This document shows, in pieces, positions 10,971-21,962 of a DNA stretch of 64,000 nt (within the stretch, counting starts at the first letter, position 1; every line of letters begins with the position of its first letter). Source of the DNA: Tulasnella sp. 424 (Eukaryota > Basidiomycota > Agaricomycetes > Cantharellales > Tulasnellaceae); the NCBI GenBank assembly GCA_019633425.1, contig WSUB01000104.1:62001-126000 (forward strand). Direction: 5' to 3'. The translations under genes and the position numbers were made by a program. Under the pieces are notes generated by a model. It was not told the DNA's origin. It ran no database searches and was given only the letters and a program-made list of their open reading frames with translations.

Positions 10971-11749
10971 TTACTGAGCAATTTGTTGGCCGATCTTGTT
11001 CAATGTGTCGGAGGTAAAGAGGATCCATGGCCACCACCACCAGCACAACCAAGGCCACCAGATGCAAAGCCAGTTAATAGGACAAATGCTCGCCCTACGC
11101 ACGACATGTGAAGTTGAGCGACGGAAATGTATGGTCTGCTTGAGTACAAACGCCACTTACGTGACTGTATCAATGTTTTTCTGGATCTCGGGGTAAGCTG
11201 CAGCGATGCTTTGAGGAGCAACAATAGAGACCGCAACCGCCTACGAGTTGGGTAACCGTGAAAGCGTGAATCATTGGGAAACGGCAGCAGCAGGAAAAGT
11301 TTACTTACGTCAAGGAAGTCGGTGGAAATGTATAGGATGTCACTCTGGCTGAGTCCCCCGGAAATCTGGTCGAAGGGCAGCTGCCCAATTTGGTTGACTT
11401 GAGCCGCCGTGTTGCCGATGACCGCGTTGATTTGCGCGAGCACGGACTGGACGAATTGAGGATCTCCGTCGATGGTCGTATTGAACGTGATGACTTCTGC
11501 AGGTGAGATGTTTCCAAAGGTGAGTTGCAGACTTCAAAAACCCGTCTGCCGATAACGTGCACACTCACTGCGAAGCGCGTCCCTTAGAGGAGTTACTTGT
11601 GAAGTAGCGTTTTTGAAGATGTCGGGTAAAGTGAGAGCACTGGCACGAGCCTCAAATGCTGAAGCTTCAACGGGGCCGGCATACGCCACGGACGAGCTGA
11701 GTACAGCGAGGAGGGCGAAGAGTTGGATTTTGGCGGATGGTGAGAACAT
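10971..11749 (-). CDS. small secreted protein A with Trp/Cys-rich hydrophobic tail
   Basis: Four exons (11569-11749, 11309-11496, 11161-11240, 10971-11094) add up to a clean frame of 190 residues. An N-terminal signal peptide (hydrophobic KIQLFALLAVLSSSVAYA, likely cut after Ala-Tyr-Ala) is followed by a helical-looking middle with the conserved blocks LPDIFKNAT, AQINAVIGNTAAQ, FDQISGGLSQSD and SIVAPQSIAAAYPEIQ. The end is extraordinary: about 25 residues around CPINWLCIWWPWLCWWWWPW, then a short Lys/Gln tail. There are Asn-X-Thr sequons. I do not recognise the family and assign no function. It may be cell-surface or membrane-active. Paralogs B, C and D follow in tandem; A is closest to D. 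Confidence 0.8.
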
Positions 11750-11825
11750 GGAAATCGATGTGATGCGAGCGATGAGGAATGAAGTGGATGGGGGGGATGT
11801 TGTTAGTCCCGTTGAAATGGACCCG

Positions 11826-11833
11826 TATTTATA
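11826..11833 (-). promoter_or_regulatory. TATA box of secreted gene A
   Basis: TATAAATA on the minus strand, 77 bp upstream of the start codon. The same element stands at the same distance in all four paralogs. Confidence 0.7.
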
Positions 11834-13960
11834 GCCCTAGGTTGACAAGAATGGATGAATGCGCGAACTGTTGGTTGACCTAAGACGGCCATAGACGGGA
11901 GAAGGAATCGCAGCTATGCGAGCCAAGGTTTATCGAGTCGGAAGTTGCTTTGACAGACGTGTGCAAGAGACCTCGAGAGACAGCATCAGTTGCCGGATGG
12001 AGAAAGGTAAAAGCACAACACAAAGAATGAAGGTCCGATGGAGGCGTGCGAAGGGACCGTCGGGTTCGGGCAATCATCGGACGGCGGGGATGCTGGCCGA
12101 GGTGGTCGGAAACACCGCTTCTCCATATTCTTCCGCAACAAAACGCTTCCGCATGGGCTTCGAGGTGCAGCACAGGGAGGGAGTATTGAATGTCGTCTCT
12201 AAAGTGCCATCCGATCTTCTCGGAGTGATCTCTCGTTCAAGCGGCAAATGGCCAAGCGTGCAAGCATGAAATCAGACGCCTACCTCTCGACACCATAACT
12301 CCAATACTTCTGTCAAGGAGTAAAAATATACGCATGAGTGATGTACAAGTGTCCGGGAGGCACACCGTCTGAGCCAACTACCCAAATTATCCGGGTCGAG
12401 GGACTCAGGTACGACGAGCAGAGTCACACCGGAGCGCGGTCGGGCGGGTCTTCGTCGGAGATCTCAGTTCGGATAGCGACGTGGAGTCGGGGGAAGCTTA
12501 ACATCTCGCAATTTTAAATGACCTTGCGCCATGAACCTTATTTTACTCCTACTGTGCTGTTCGGATATGCATTCCACGGTCCCGAGTCCCTGCGAAGGGT
12601 TCGGAGCATGACCCGTTAGGAACGTGGGTCATAGAGACGCAACGCTCAACACGGTCTTAATACTCGGGACGTGAGGCTGTATAGTAAGCAGTGAATATAG
12701 GCGTGTCCAGTTTGAAGTCCTCAGAATGTGAAAGGAGTAGCCAGAATGGAAACACGATCAGCCAGGGAGTTCTCTATTCGGATGTATGCTCGGCTCCTAG
12801 AAAAGGGGAAAGGGATTGCAGCTCTAAATGGCCTTGAGGGGTAGACCCTTGCTCGGTGCTGCGGACCTGTCGAAGAACTTCCAGGCTTCGAGGGTCCTGC
12901 AGCGGTCGGACGAGGACACAAGTGCCGAAGCAATTTAATAGTAACCCGCTTGAGAGACATATGAATTGGCATCTCCTAATACCCAAGACTTAGAGTCCAA
13001 ACGGTGAGGAAGACGGCATGGTCGTCTAGAGCTCATGCCATCATTGTTCGATAAGTCCAAAAAGGTGTTCCGTGGGTAGCGGTAAAACAGCTCGACCAGG
13101 AGAGCAGATGGAGTGGGGTTTCGAGCAAAGGGACTGCCCGTGGTGGTATTAGAAGCAAGGGTTTGGGTGCGGGAAAAGGTCGTGTGCACAATCCGCGCGT
13201 GGGGGAGATCCTCAGGAACATTCACCGTCAACACTGTCGATATTCACACACTTCAACCTGCGGTCCGGGTTGGCGAGCCACCCGAACTCAACATCGGTCT
13301 GATTGCAAATAGCGACCATTGTTCCAACTCCTCGGGTTCCTCCGGCTACCTCGAAATATTTCGTGAAATCTATCCGCCGTTCGCGCGCGCTCAATGCCAT
13401 GGGATGTGCGGGAAATAACCGGGCACGCCGAGGACTTCGGTAAACGGACGGGGTCCTCTCAGTGAGAATCAAGCTGATTATTCTAGTTTAGCAGAAAATT
13501 CTCGCGTCGTGGTTTGGATCTGGACACATCCCGAACATTATTACCTGTTCCTTCTCACACATCGCCGCCATGTAACCGCACACCTCTGGATCCCCAGCTC
13601 AAGTCAAAGTACCTGCGTTCATGCGCTCAGGCGACGCAACTGACGAGAAAACGTGGGCGCAGATTCAATCATCACATTCAGAGTTATATATCGGCTGGTA
13701 TCTGGCGAGGCAGGTGGGCTGCGAATCGGGGGGCAAGTTGTGCTCGCCTCGAATAGTGGATAGGAAACCCCAAAAAGTAGACCTTGCATTGTCTGAGAAA
13801 CAGCATAATATCAAGCTCGGCTGCAAACGAGAATTGGAGGTAGGTTTCTACTGTGGTCTGAAGCGCAAATAGAAAATCATCATTCGATTCCAGGGAAAGA
13901 CTACAGAAACGCTCAAAGACACACGCCCGATAGGAAACAAAAAGAAATAACATAAATATT
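11834..13960. repeat. duplicated upstream arm 1, with decayed coding-like sequence
   Basis: This 2.1 kb arm recurs upstream of B, C and D. Its minus strand keeps a coding-like remnant (about 12740-13235) with the block LASNTTTGSP that is also readable in the other arms (for example LASNTTTEGP and IASNTTTGGP). Frames are broken, so no gene is called. A second shared frame contains a block resembling VAIRTE...SDE. The distal end (about 13500-13960) is the 3' flank of gene B. Confidence 0.5.
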
Positions 13961-14740
13961 TTACTGAGCAATCTGGGCGCCTATTTTGTTTAAGGTGGCA
14001 GTGGCGTAGAGAATCCATGGGCCCCAGCAGCATAACCAGGGGAAGAAGATGCAAAGCCAATTAATAGGACAAATGCTCGCCCTGCGCACGACACGTGAAG
14101 GTGAGCGACAGAAATACAGGATCCGCTAGGGGACGAGCATCACTTACGTGACTGTATCGATGTTCTTCTGGATCCCTGGGTAAGCTGCAGCGATACTTTG
14201 AGGAGCAACAACAGAGACCGCAACCGCCTACGAGTTGGGCAATCATGAAAGCGTTGATCATCAGGGAACAGCAGCAGCATGAAAATAGTTAAACGTACGT
14301 TAAGGAAGTCCGTTGAAATGTATTGAATGTCACTCTGGCTGAGTCCTCCGGAAATCTGGTCAAAAGGCAGCTTCCCAATCTGGTTGATTTGGGCCGCCGT
14401 GTTGCCGATGACCGCGTTGATTTGCGCGAGCACGGACTGGACGATTTGAGGATCTCCGTTGATGGTCTCATTGAACTTGATAACAGCTGCAAGATGAGAT
14501 ATTTCAAAAGGTGAGTTGTAGACTTCAAAAACCCGGCTAGTCATAGCGAGCAGACTCACGCCGAAGCTTCAGATTCAGAGCAGTGACTTGGGTGGTGGCG
14601 TTTTGGAAGATGGCGGGCAAAGTGAGAGCACCGGCACGAGCCTCGAACGCCGAAGCTTCAACTTGCTCGGCATATGCGACGGACGAGCTGATGATAGCGA
14701 GGAGGGTGAAGAGCTGGATTTTGGTGTATGATGAGAACAT
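13961..14740 (-). CDS. small secreted protein B with aromatic hydrophobic tail
   Basis: Second paralog of the tandem family, four exons with the same intron positions as A. The signal peptide ends in Ala-Tyr-Ala, followed by LPAIFQNATTQV, AQINAVIGNTAAQINQIG, and FDQISGGLSQSD. The tail is less Trp-rich than in A: CPINWLCIFFPWLCCWGPW, then a stretch ending KIGAQIAQ. The swap of Trp for Phe/Cys/Gly keeps the hydrophobic aromatic character. The intron 1 acceptor is TTGCAG and donors are GTGAGT, GTACGT and GTAAGT types. Function unknown. Closest to paralog C. Confidence 0.8.
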
Positions 14741-14814
14741 GGCGATGGATGTGATGCGAGCGACGAGGGATGAAGTAGATATGGGATGCTGCTAGTTCCC
14801 TCGAAATTGGCCTG

Positions 14815-14822
14815 TATTTATA
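14815..14822 (-). promoter_or_regulatory. TATA box of secreted gene B
   Basis: TATAAATA on the minus strand, 75 bp upstream of the start codon. Confidence 0.7.
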
Positions 14823-15122
14823 GTTCGAGTTGACAAAAATGAATGAATACGCGAAATTTTGTGTGAGCTAAGACGACTATAGACGGGAGAAGGAACTGTA
14901 TGCCAAGCGAGGAAAGGTTTACCCAGGTAGGAAGTGGTCTGAACAGGCATGTGCAAGAGTCTTCGAAAGACAGCATTAGCTGCCTGATGGAGAAAGGTAG
15001 AACACTACACGGAGAATGCGGGTCTGATGGAGGCGTGCGACGGGGTCGTCGGATTCGGGCAATCGTCGGACGGCGGGGGCGCTGGCCGAGACACCGCTTC
15101 TCCTTGTTCTTCCTCAACAAAA

Positions 15123-15220
15123 NNNNNNNNNNNNNNNNNNNNNNNNNNNNNNNNNNNNNNNNNNNNNNNNNNNNNNNNNNNNNNNNNNNNNNNNNNNNNN
15201 NNNNNNNNNNNNNNNNNNNN
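15123..15220. other. assembly gap (N run) between identical 79 bp flanks
   Basis: 98 N bases. The 79 bp directly before the gap (15044-15122) and directly after it (15221-15299) are identical, beginning GGTCGTCGGATTCGGGC and ending CTTCCTCAACAAAA. The most likely reading is an unmerged contig overlap, so the apparent duplication and the gap are probably artefacts. Confidence 0.95.
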
Positions 15221-16612
15221 GGTCGTCGGATTCGGGCAATCGTCGGACGGCGGGGGCGCTGGCCGAGACACCGCTTCTCCTTGTTCTTCCTCAACAAAAC
15301 GCTTCTGCCTGAACCTCGAGATGTAACCTGGAGAGTGATAATTGAATGTCATATCGAAAGTTCCATCCGATTTCCTCGGACTGCTCCCTCGTTCAAGCAG
15401 CAAATGGCCAACTACGCGAGCATGGAATCAGACGCGGCGTTGAGGGTGCGATTCTTGATCCTGCCGTCGACGCCATGGTTTCCAATACATCCGTTTAGAG
15501 CGATAAGAACATAGGCCGGAGTGACGCATCAGTATCCTAGACCTACGGGATATCAACCAAATAAGCAAATTATCCGGTTCGAGAGCTCAGGTACGACGAA
15601 GTGGGGTCCGACCGGAGCGCGACCGGACGGGTGTTCGTCGGAGACCTCAGTTCGGATAGCGACATGGAATCGACAGAAACTTAGCCGCAATTCTAAACGG
15701 CGCTGCTCCATGAACCTTATTTTACGCCTATTGTGGTGTTCGAACTGCGTTCCACGGCCCCGGAACCCTGCGAAGCGTTCGTGGCGTGCCAGTGAAGCGT
15801 CAGGAACGTGGTCATCGACACATAGCATCTGGCATATGTTGGTTAAGATATAATAATCCGAATGCATTTTTATATGAAGAATAGTGAAGATGGACGGATC
15901 CACTTCAAGGTCCTGAGAACCGCGAAAGGAGGAAGGGGATTCGGTCGGCCAGGGTGTTCGTCTGAGAGCTTCATTCGGATATATGCTCGTCTTCTGAAGA
16001 AAAATTACTGGGAATTTCAATTCTAAGTGGCCTTGAGGGGCGGGCCCTTGTTCGGTGCTGTAGATCTGTCGAAGAAATCTCAGGCTTAGAGGGACCCGTA
16101 GCGGTCGGACTAGGAGAAGCCCCACTCCCTTCACGAGTACTTGAGACAATTGAATGGCGACCCGCTGAAGAGGCAGGAGTCTCAGAATACACCAGACTCA
16201 GAGTCTAAGAGGTAGGGAGGAAGTTGTGGTCATCTTGAACGGATGCCATCGTCCGATATGTCCAAAACGGGGTTCCGAGGGTAGTAGTAGAAAATCTCGC
16301 CCAGTGTAGTGTATTGAGTGGAGGTTTGATCTAAGGGGCCTTCCGTGGTAGTATTCGAAGCAAGAGTCAGGGGCGCGGGAATATGGTCGTGTCGCTGGAA
16401 CGTCGGAGTGGTGGTCAGGAACACCCACCGTCGACGCTCGTCTGGACGCCTGCGAGTTACAAGTTCCTCAACACTAACCATTTCGTACCGAGTTTGAGCT
16501 CGCTTTGGCGAGGTTCCCTTCTCTCTCAAACCTGGGTTTGTAGATCCAAACACTGCTGTACCATTGTCTGAACTAGGGTTGGGTCAACGACACCCCGGTG
16601 GTAGACAGGGAG

Positions 16613-16662
16613 GTAACTGACATGTCATTGACCCCGGGTAACTGACATGTCATTGACCCCGG
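16613..16662. repeat. 25 bp tandem direct repeat, two units
   Basis: GTAACTGACATGTCATTGAC plus five more bases occurs twice in a row. Arms 3 and 4 have only a single related stretch (TGACATGTCATTGACC or TGACACGTCATTGATC), so this is a local expansion in arm 2. Confidence 0.8.
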
Positions 16663-17544
16663 GTCAATGACTGGTCAACGACCGGAGGCTTGGAATGAAG
16701 GTTTCAGGACTCTGAAAAGCGCTTGCTCCCCTTTTTTCTTGTAGATAGAGCTAGCATAGGCGACGCGTATTAGGCCTCGAATCGACGAGTACTTGCGGGA
16801 CAAATAATGAATGATACCCGACAACTCGGTGCCTGCCCGCCTCCGGTGCCCGCAATGCTGGGGAGAGATATCTTTGCACAAGAACGCTTGGTGCATCCGA
16901 TTTTCCAGAGTGAACTTGAGCTCTAAAATGGGAGCACTTTTTCCTCTGAGGAACGTTAACGTAGATCCGAAAGGCTTGCATGCGGAAAACAAGGGGAGAT
17001 CGGCAATGTTCGGAATCCGAACATGCAATGGATATGTGGGAATTGACCAGGCACGCCGAGGACCTCCGACAAGGGACGTGGTCCTCTCAGCGGAAATCAA
17101 GCTGATTATTACTTTAGCAGAACATGCTCACGTCGTAGTTTGGATCTGGACCCATCCCGAACATTATTGCCTGTTCCTTCTCACACATCGCCGCCATGTA
17201 ACCGCACACCTCCGGATGTCCAGCCCAAGTCAAGGTACCTACATTCATTCTCTCGGGCGACGCAACTGACGAGAACACGTGTGCGCAGATTCAATAATAA
17301 CATTCTTGGGGTGCAGGTCGTGCTCGCTTCGTTTGGAGAGGAAAGCCTAAAAGGTGAACGCTGCATTTGTTGTATTTCCCGAGAGCCATCATAGTATCAA
17401 GCTCAGCTGTGAAACAAGAGCTGGCCGGTGTGTACTGTGGTCTAATGCCCAAATGAGAAATCATCATTCGAATCCAGGGAAAGGCTACAGAAGCGCTCAA
17501 AGACAAACGCTCGATAGGAAACAAAAGGAAGAGCATCGATATAT

Positions 17545-18331
17545 TTACGGAGCAATTTGTACGCCGATCTTGTCGAATGTGGCGGCGGCAAAGATGATCC
17601 ATGGCCGCCACACCCAGCACAACCATGGGAAGAAGAAGCAAAGCCAATTGATAGGACAAATGCTCGCCCTGCGCACGACATGTTAAGTTGAGCGACAGAA
17701 TGTACGATCCACTCGGAGGGGAAAAAAACCCCACTTACGTGACTGTATCGATGTTCCTCTGGATCTCCGGGTAAGCTGCAGCGATGCTTTGAGGAGCAAC
17801 AACAGAGACCGCAACCGCCTACGAGTTGGGAAACCATGAAAGCGTGAGTCATCAAGGAAACGGAAGCAGCAGAAGAAAGTCAAGCGTACATTAAGGAAGT
17901 CGATCGAAATGTACTGAATGTCGCTCTGGCTGAGTCCTCCGGAAATTTGGTCAAAGGGCAGCTTCCCAATCTGGTTGATTTGGGCCGCCGTGTTGCCGAT
18001 GACCGCGTTGATTTGCGTGAGCGCGGACTGGACGGATTGAGGATCTCCGTTGATGGTGGTATTGAACACGATGGAACCTGAAAGATAAGATGTTTCAAAA
18101 GGTGAGTTGTAGACTTCAAAAACCCGGCTGGTCGTAGCGCGCAGACTCACGCTGAAGCTTCTGTCTCAGGCCTTCGACCTGGGTGGTGGCGTTTTTGAAG
18201 ATGGCGGGCAGAGTGAGAGCGCCGGCACGAGTCTCGAACGCTGAAGCTTCAACTGGCCCGGCATATGCGACGGATGAGCTGATGGCAGCGAGGAGGGCGA
18301 AGAGTTGGATTTTGGTGTAGGATGAGAACAT
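17545..18331 (-). CDS. small secreted protein C with aromatic hydrophobic tail
   Basis: Third paralog, four exons in the same places. The longer open frame starting at 18361 is not used; the ATG at 18331 aligns with the other paralogs and gives MFSSYTKIQLFALLAAISSS, a signal peptide ending Ala-Tyr-Ala. Conserved middle blocks are LPAIFKNATTQV, INAVIGNTAAQINQIG and FDQISGGLSQSD. The tail reads CPINWLCFFFPWLCWVWRPW. It is the only copy ending in Ala-Pro instead of Ala-Gln. Its downstream side faces arm 2. Function unknown. Confidence 0.8.
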
Positions 18332-18403
18332 GGCGATGGATGTGATGCGAGTGATGAGCAATGAAGTGGATGGGGATATTGTAGTTCCCTCGGAATGGGC
18401 CTG

Positions 18404-18411
18404 TATTTATA
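18404..18411 (-). promoter_or_regulatory. TATA box of secreted gene C
   Basis: TATAAATA on the minus strand, 73 bp upstream of the start codon. Confidence 0.7.
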
Positions 18412-20744
18412 GCTTCGAGTTGACAAGAAGGAATGAATGCGCGAACCGTTGTTTGAGCCAAGACGACCATAGACGGGAGAAGGAACTGCATGCCAAGAGA
18501 TCCCAGGGCTACCTAGATAGGAAATGGTCTGGCCAGACGTGTGCAAGAGTCTTCGAAGAACAGCAGCAGCTGCCTGATGGAGAAAATTAGAACATTACAC
18601 TGAGAATGCGGGTCTGATGGAGGCGTGCCAAGAGATCCTCGGATTGGGCAATCTGACAAGAAGGAATAGATACGTGAACTGTTATTTGTGCCAAGACGAC
18701 CATAGACGGGAAAAGGAATTACATGCCAAGAGATTCTAGGTTTACCCAGGTAGGAAATGGCCTGGACGGACGTGTGCAAGAGTCTTCGAAAGACAGCATC
18801 ACCTGCCTGATGGAGAAAGGTGGAACACTACACTGAGGATGGGGGTCCGATGGAGGCGTGCGAAGGGATCGTCGGATTCGGGCAATCGTCGGACGGCGGG
18901 GGCGCTGGCCGAGACACCGCTTCTCCTTGTTCTTCCTCAACAAAACGCTTCTGCCTGAACCTCGACATACAACACGGAAACCGATCATTGAATGTCATAG
19001 CAAAGCTCCCTCCGATCCTTTTGGATTGCTCCCTCGTTCAAGCAGCAAGTGGCTAAGCATGCGAGCATGGAATCAGACGCGGCGACGACTGTGTCACTCT
19101 TGATCCTATCGACGCCATGGCTTCCAATACGTTCGTTTAGAGAAAAACCATAAGCCAGAGTGATGCATTAGTATCCTAGACCTACGAAATAACAGCCAAA
19201 TAAGCAAATTATCCGGGTCGAGGGCTCAGGTACGACGAAGTGGGGTCCGACCGGAGCGCGACTGGTCGGGTGTTCATCGGAGACCTCAGTTCGGGTAGCG
19301 ACGTGGAATCGAGAGAAGCTTAGTAGCTCGCAATTCTAAATGACCTTGCGTCATGAACCTTATTTCCCTCCTACTGTGCTGCTCGGATATGCATCCCATG
19401 ACCCCGAAACCCTGTGAAGGGTTCGTGGCGCGAAGCGTCGGGAACGCGGTCAGAGACGCAGTAACATCTGACAGATGTTGGTTAAAATATAATCTTAATA
19501 ATCTGGACGCAGTGTTGCATAAAAATAGTGAATATTGACGGATCCACTTCAAGGTCCTGAGAACCGCGAAAGGAGGAGGAAGGGAATCCGGTCGGCCAGG
19601 GAGTTCGTCGTAGAGCCACATTTAGCATATCCACTCGTCTTCCAGAAAACGGGACTACAATTCCAAATGGCCTCGAGGGGTGGGCCCTTGTTCGGTGCTG
19701 CAGATCTGTCGAAGAAATCTCAGGCTTCGAGGGACCCGTAGCGGTCGGACTAGGAGAAACCCCACTCTCTTCTCAGGCGTTGAGGCAATTGAATAGTGAC
19801 CCGCTCGAGAGGCAGGAGTATCAGAATACACCAGACTCAGAGTCCAAGAGGTGGGGAGGAAGTCGTGGTCATCTTGAGTGGACGCCATCGTGGTCCTGCT
19901 CGGTGTTGCAGATCTGTCGACGAAATCCCAGGCTTCGAGGGACCCGTAGCGGTTGGACTAGAAGAAACCCCACTCTCTTCATAATTGCTGAGGCCATTGA
20001 ATAGGGACCCGCTCGAGAGGCAGGAGAATCGAATTCTTCGAATACCCCAGACTTAGATTCCAAAAGGTGGGCAGGAAGTCATGGTCATCTTGTAAACGGA
20101 TGCCATCGCCGTCCGATGCGTCCAAAACAGTGTTCCGAGGGTCCTGGTAGAGCTTCTCACCCAGTTTAGCATGTTGGGTGGAGGTTTGATCTAAGGGGCC
20201 GCCCGTGGTAGTATTCGAAGCAATAGTCAGAGCACGGGAATATGGTCGTGTCGCTGGAACGTCGGGGTGATGTTCAGGGACAGCCACCGTCGACGCTCAT
20301 CTGGACACCTTGGAGTTACAGCTCCTCAATACTGAGCATTTCGTATTGAGCTCGAGCTCACTTTGGCGAGGTTCCCTTCTCTCTCGGACCTTGGTTTAGA
20401 GGTCCAAACACTGCTGTACCGTTGTCTGAATTAGGGTTGCGTCAACGACGCCCTGACATGTCATTGACCGGTCCACGACCGGAGGCTTGAAATAGATGTT
20501 TCAGGACTCTGAAAGCGCTTGCTCCCTTTTTTCCCTGCAGATAGACCTAGTGTAAGCTACGTGTATTAGGACTCGAATCAACGAATACTTGCGGGATAAA
20601 CGATGCTTGGTACCCGACACCTCGGTGCCGGCCTGCCTCCGGTGCTCGTAATTCTAGGCAGAGAAGTAAGTTCACTGCGTCCCTCTTTCAAGACTGAACT
20701 CTTGAACCAGGAGTCACTTTTCGGCTGAGGGATGTAAATCCGGA
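18412..20744. repeat. duplicated upstream arm 3, with internal duplication
   Basis: Third copy of the arm. Its start contains a second, partial run of the gene-proximal sequence (about 18600-18780 repeats the TGACAAGAAGGAAT...TGCCAAGAGAT block). A block of roughly 210 bp around CAGATCTGTCGA is present twice (about 19690-19810 and 19900-20025). The minus-strand coding-like remnant is readable at 19979-20287 (IASNTTTGGPLDQTSTQ). No intact gene. Confidence 0.55.
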
Positions 20745-21690
20745 GACAAAGTGACCAGCGTTGCAGCAGTCATGTACAATTGCTGAGCCAGGTCCGCTCG
20801 TGAGGCATCACTTCTAAATGCTAGGGTCACGACATGATCTCTCTTCCATTCGGACGCGGATCGGATATTCGAGACTTTGCTTGGGGAATAGTTCTGATAT
20901 CCGACACACGACCGGGGTTCATTTGGCGTTGTCCTCCAATTTCTCCAGCTCCGGATTGGTTGGAAACGCCCAATGCCGTTTGTGGCCTTTAGGAGAAAGC
21001 ACGACTTGCACCGAGAAAAAACAATATCGTTCTTCCCTAACGGAATGAAAGCGAGACCGTGGTGATTATAGAATTGACACGAGGCACCGATTGCCGGACA
21101 GGGATTGCGGTGTCAATTTGATTACCGACGGCAAACCTTTCTGACCAATAGAGTGACCGAATACCCCCCCAACTTTAATTCCTGCAGATCGGGATTTCAT
21201 AGGATTTCATCTTGATACAAGAGCCGTTTGACGTTCTGCGCCTCGCGTACGAGAACCGCACCGCTTGTGTACAACTGCGTTTCTGTCCAGGATCGTTTAG
21301 GCTGACATCCTCGTGGTGGTGCCCTTTTCAGCGAACTCAGTCAATGGGAGGAATTCGAACTAGAGGCGGACATTGGCTGGGTCTCAAGCGACTTTCTTAG
21401 ATCGGTCCTTTTCTCACCGCTACCCCTTTGTTTAGGCATCCCTTTCGCCACTCGGTGACTGTTTCAAGGTTGCGGTCGTTCAGAGTCGGATCGGGAAATG
21501 ATCCCTATCGTCTGAGCTGACACATTCCAAGGCAAGTACATCTCAGGGGAGACAGCTGAAGACGACAATCATAGATTATGAAGGGGTCTTCATGCGTGGG
21601 GAAAGCCACTTGATCACTGCCATATTCACTTTCCACTTGCTAGCCATGTCCGGACGTTTTTTTAGGCGTTGCAAAAACGCAACCAGGGCC
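20745..21690. repeat. orphan copy of the pheromone P4/P5 upstream region
   Basis: From GACCAGCG at about 20750 the sequence follows 6277-7230 (upstream of P4) almost base for base in blocks, for example TTGCTGAGCCAGGTCCGCTCGTGAGGCATCACT. It ends abruptly near AACCAGGGC at about 21685 and continues as the 3' flank of the secreted gene family (matching 10664 onward). No pheromone gene or TATA box is present in it. This shows exchange between the two tandem families. Confidence 0.75.
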
Positions 21691-21962
21691 CCAGGTACGA
21701 GCCTAAATGTTAAGCGTGCTTCGTGCTTGTCTTGATTGGTGAAGAGGAAAGCATGAAAGATTAACCTCCAAATTCAGAGTATGGACGGAAAACCAGAGTC
21801 ATCTCAAGCGGAGTTATAAACCTGAACTGCTGACCGGTTGGATTGTGGGTAGAAAGCGCAAAGTAAAAATCAACATTTGAAAACGAGACAAACACATATC
21901 GAAGAACAGAAATAAATAAATATGTCACAGAGCAAACTGAAAAAAAAAATCCAGCAGTATTT

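Larger units (their letters stand above)
14823..17544. repeat. duplicated upstream arm 2, with decayed coding-like sequence and assembly gap
   Basis: Second copy of the arm. It holds the longest version of the minus-strand remnant (about 16230-16553, 107 codons open) and a further piece at 15971-16192, separated by frame breaks. It also contains a 98-base N run (15123-15220) and a 25 bp direct repeat (16613-16662). The 198-codon minus-strand frame at 15553-16149 is partly shared with the other arms but has no recognisable domain. Confidence 0.5.

Noticed and set aside
15044..15299. 79 bp direct repeat as a genuine duplication
   Set aside because: It borders an N gap exactly and is identical on both sides, so an assembly overlap is more likely.
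15553..16149. 198-codon minus-strand open frame in arm 2
   Set aside because: Only parts are shared with other arms and each has frame breaks; no domain. Treated as part of the decayed block.
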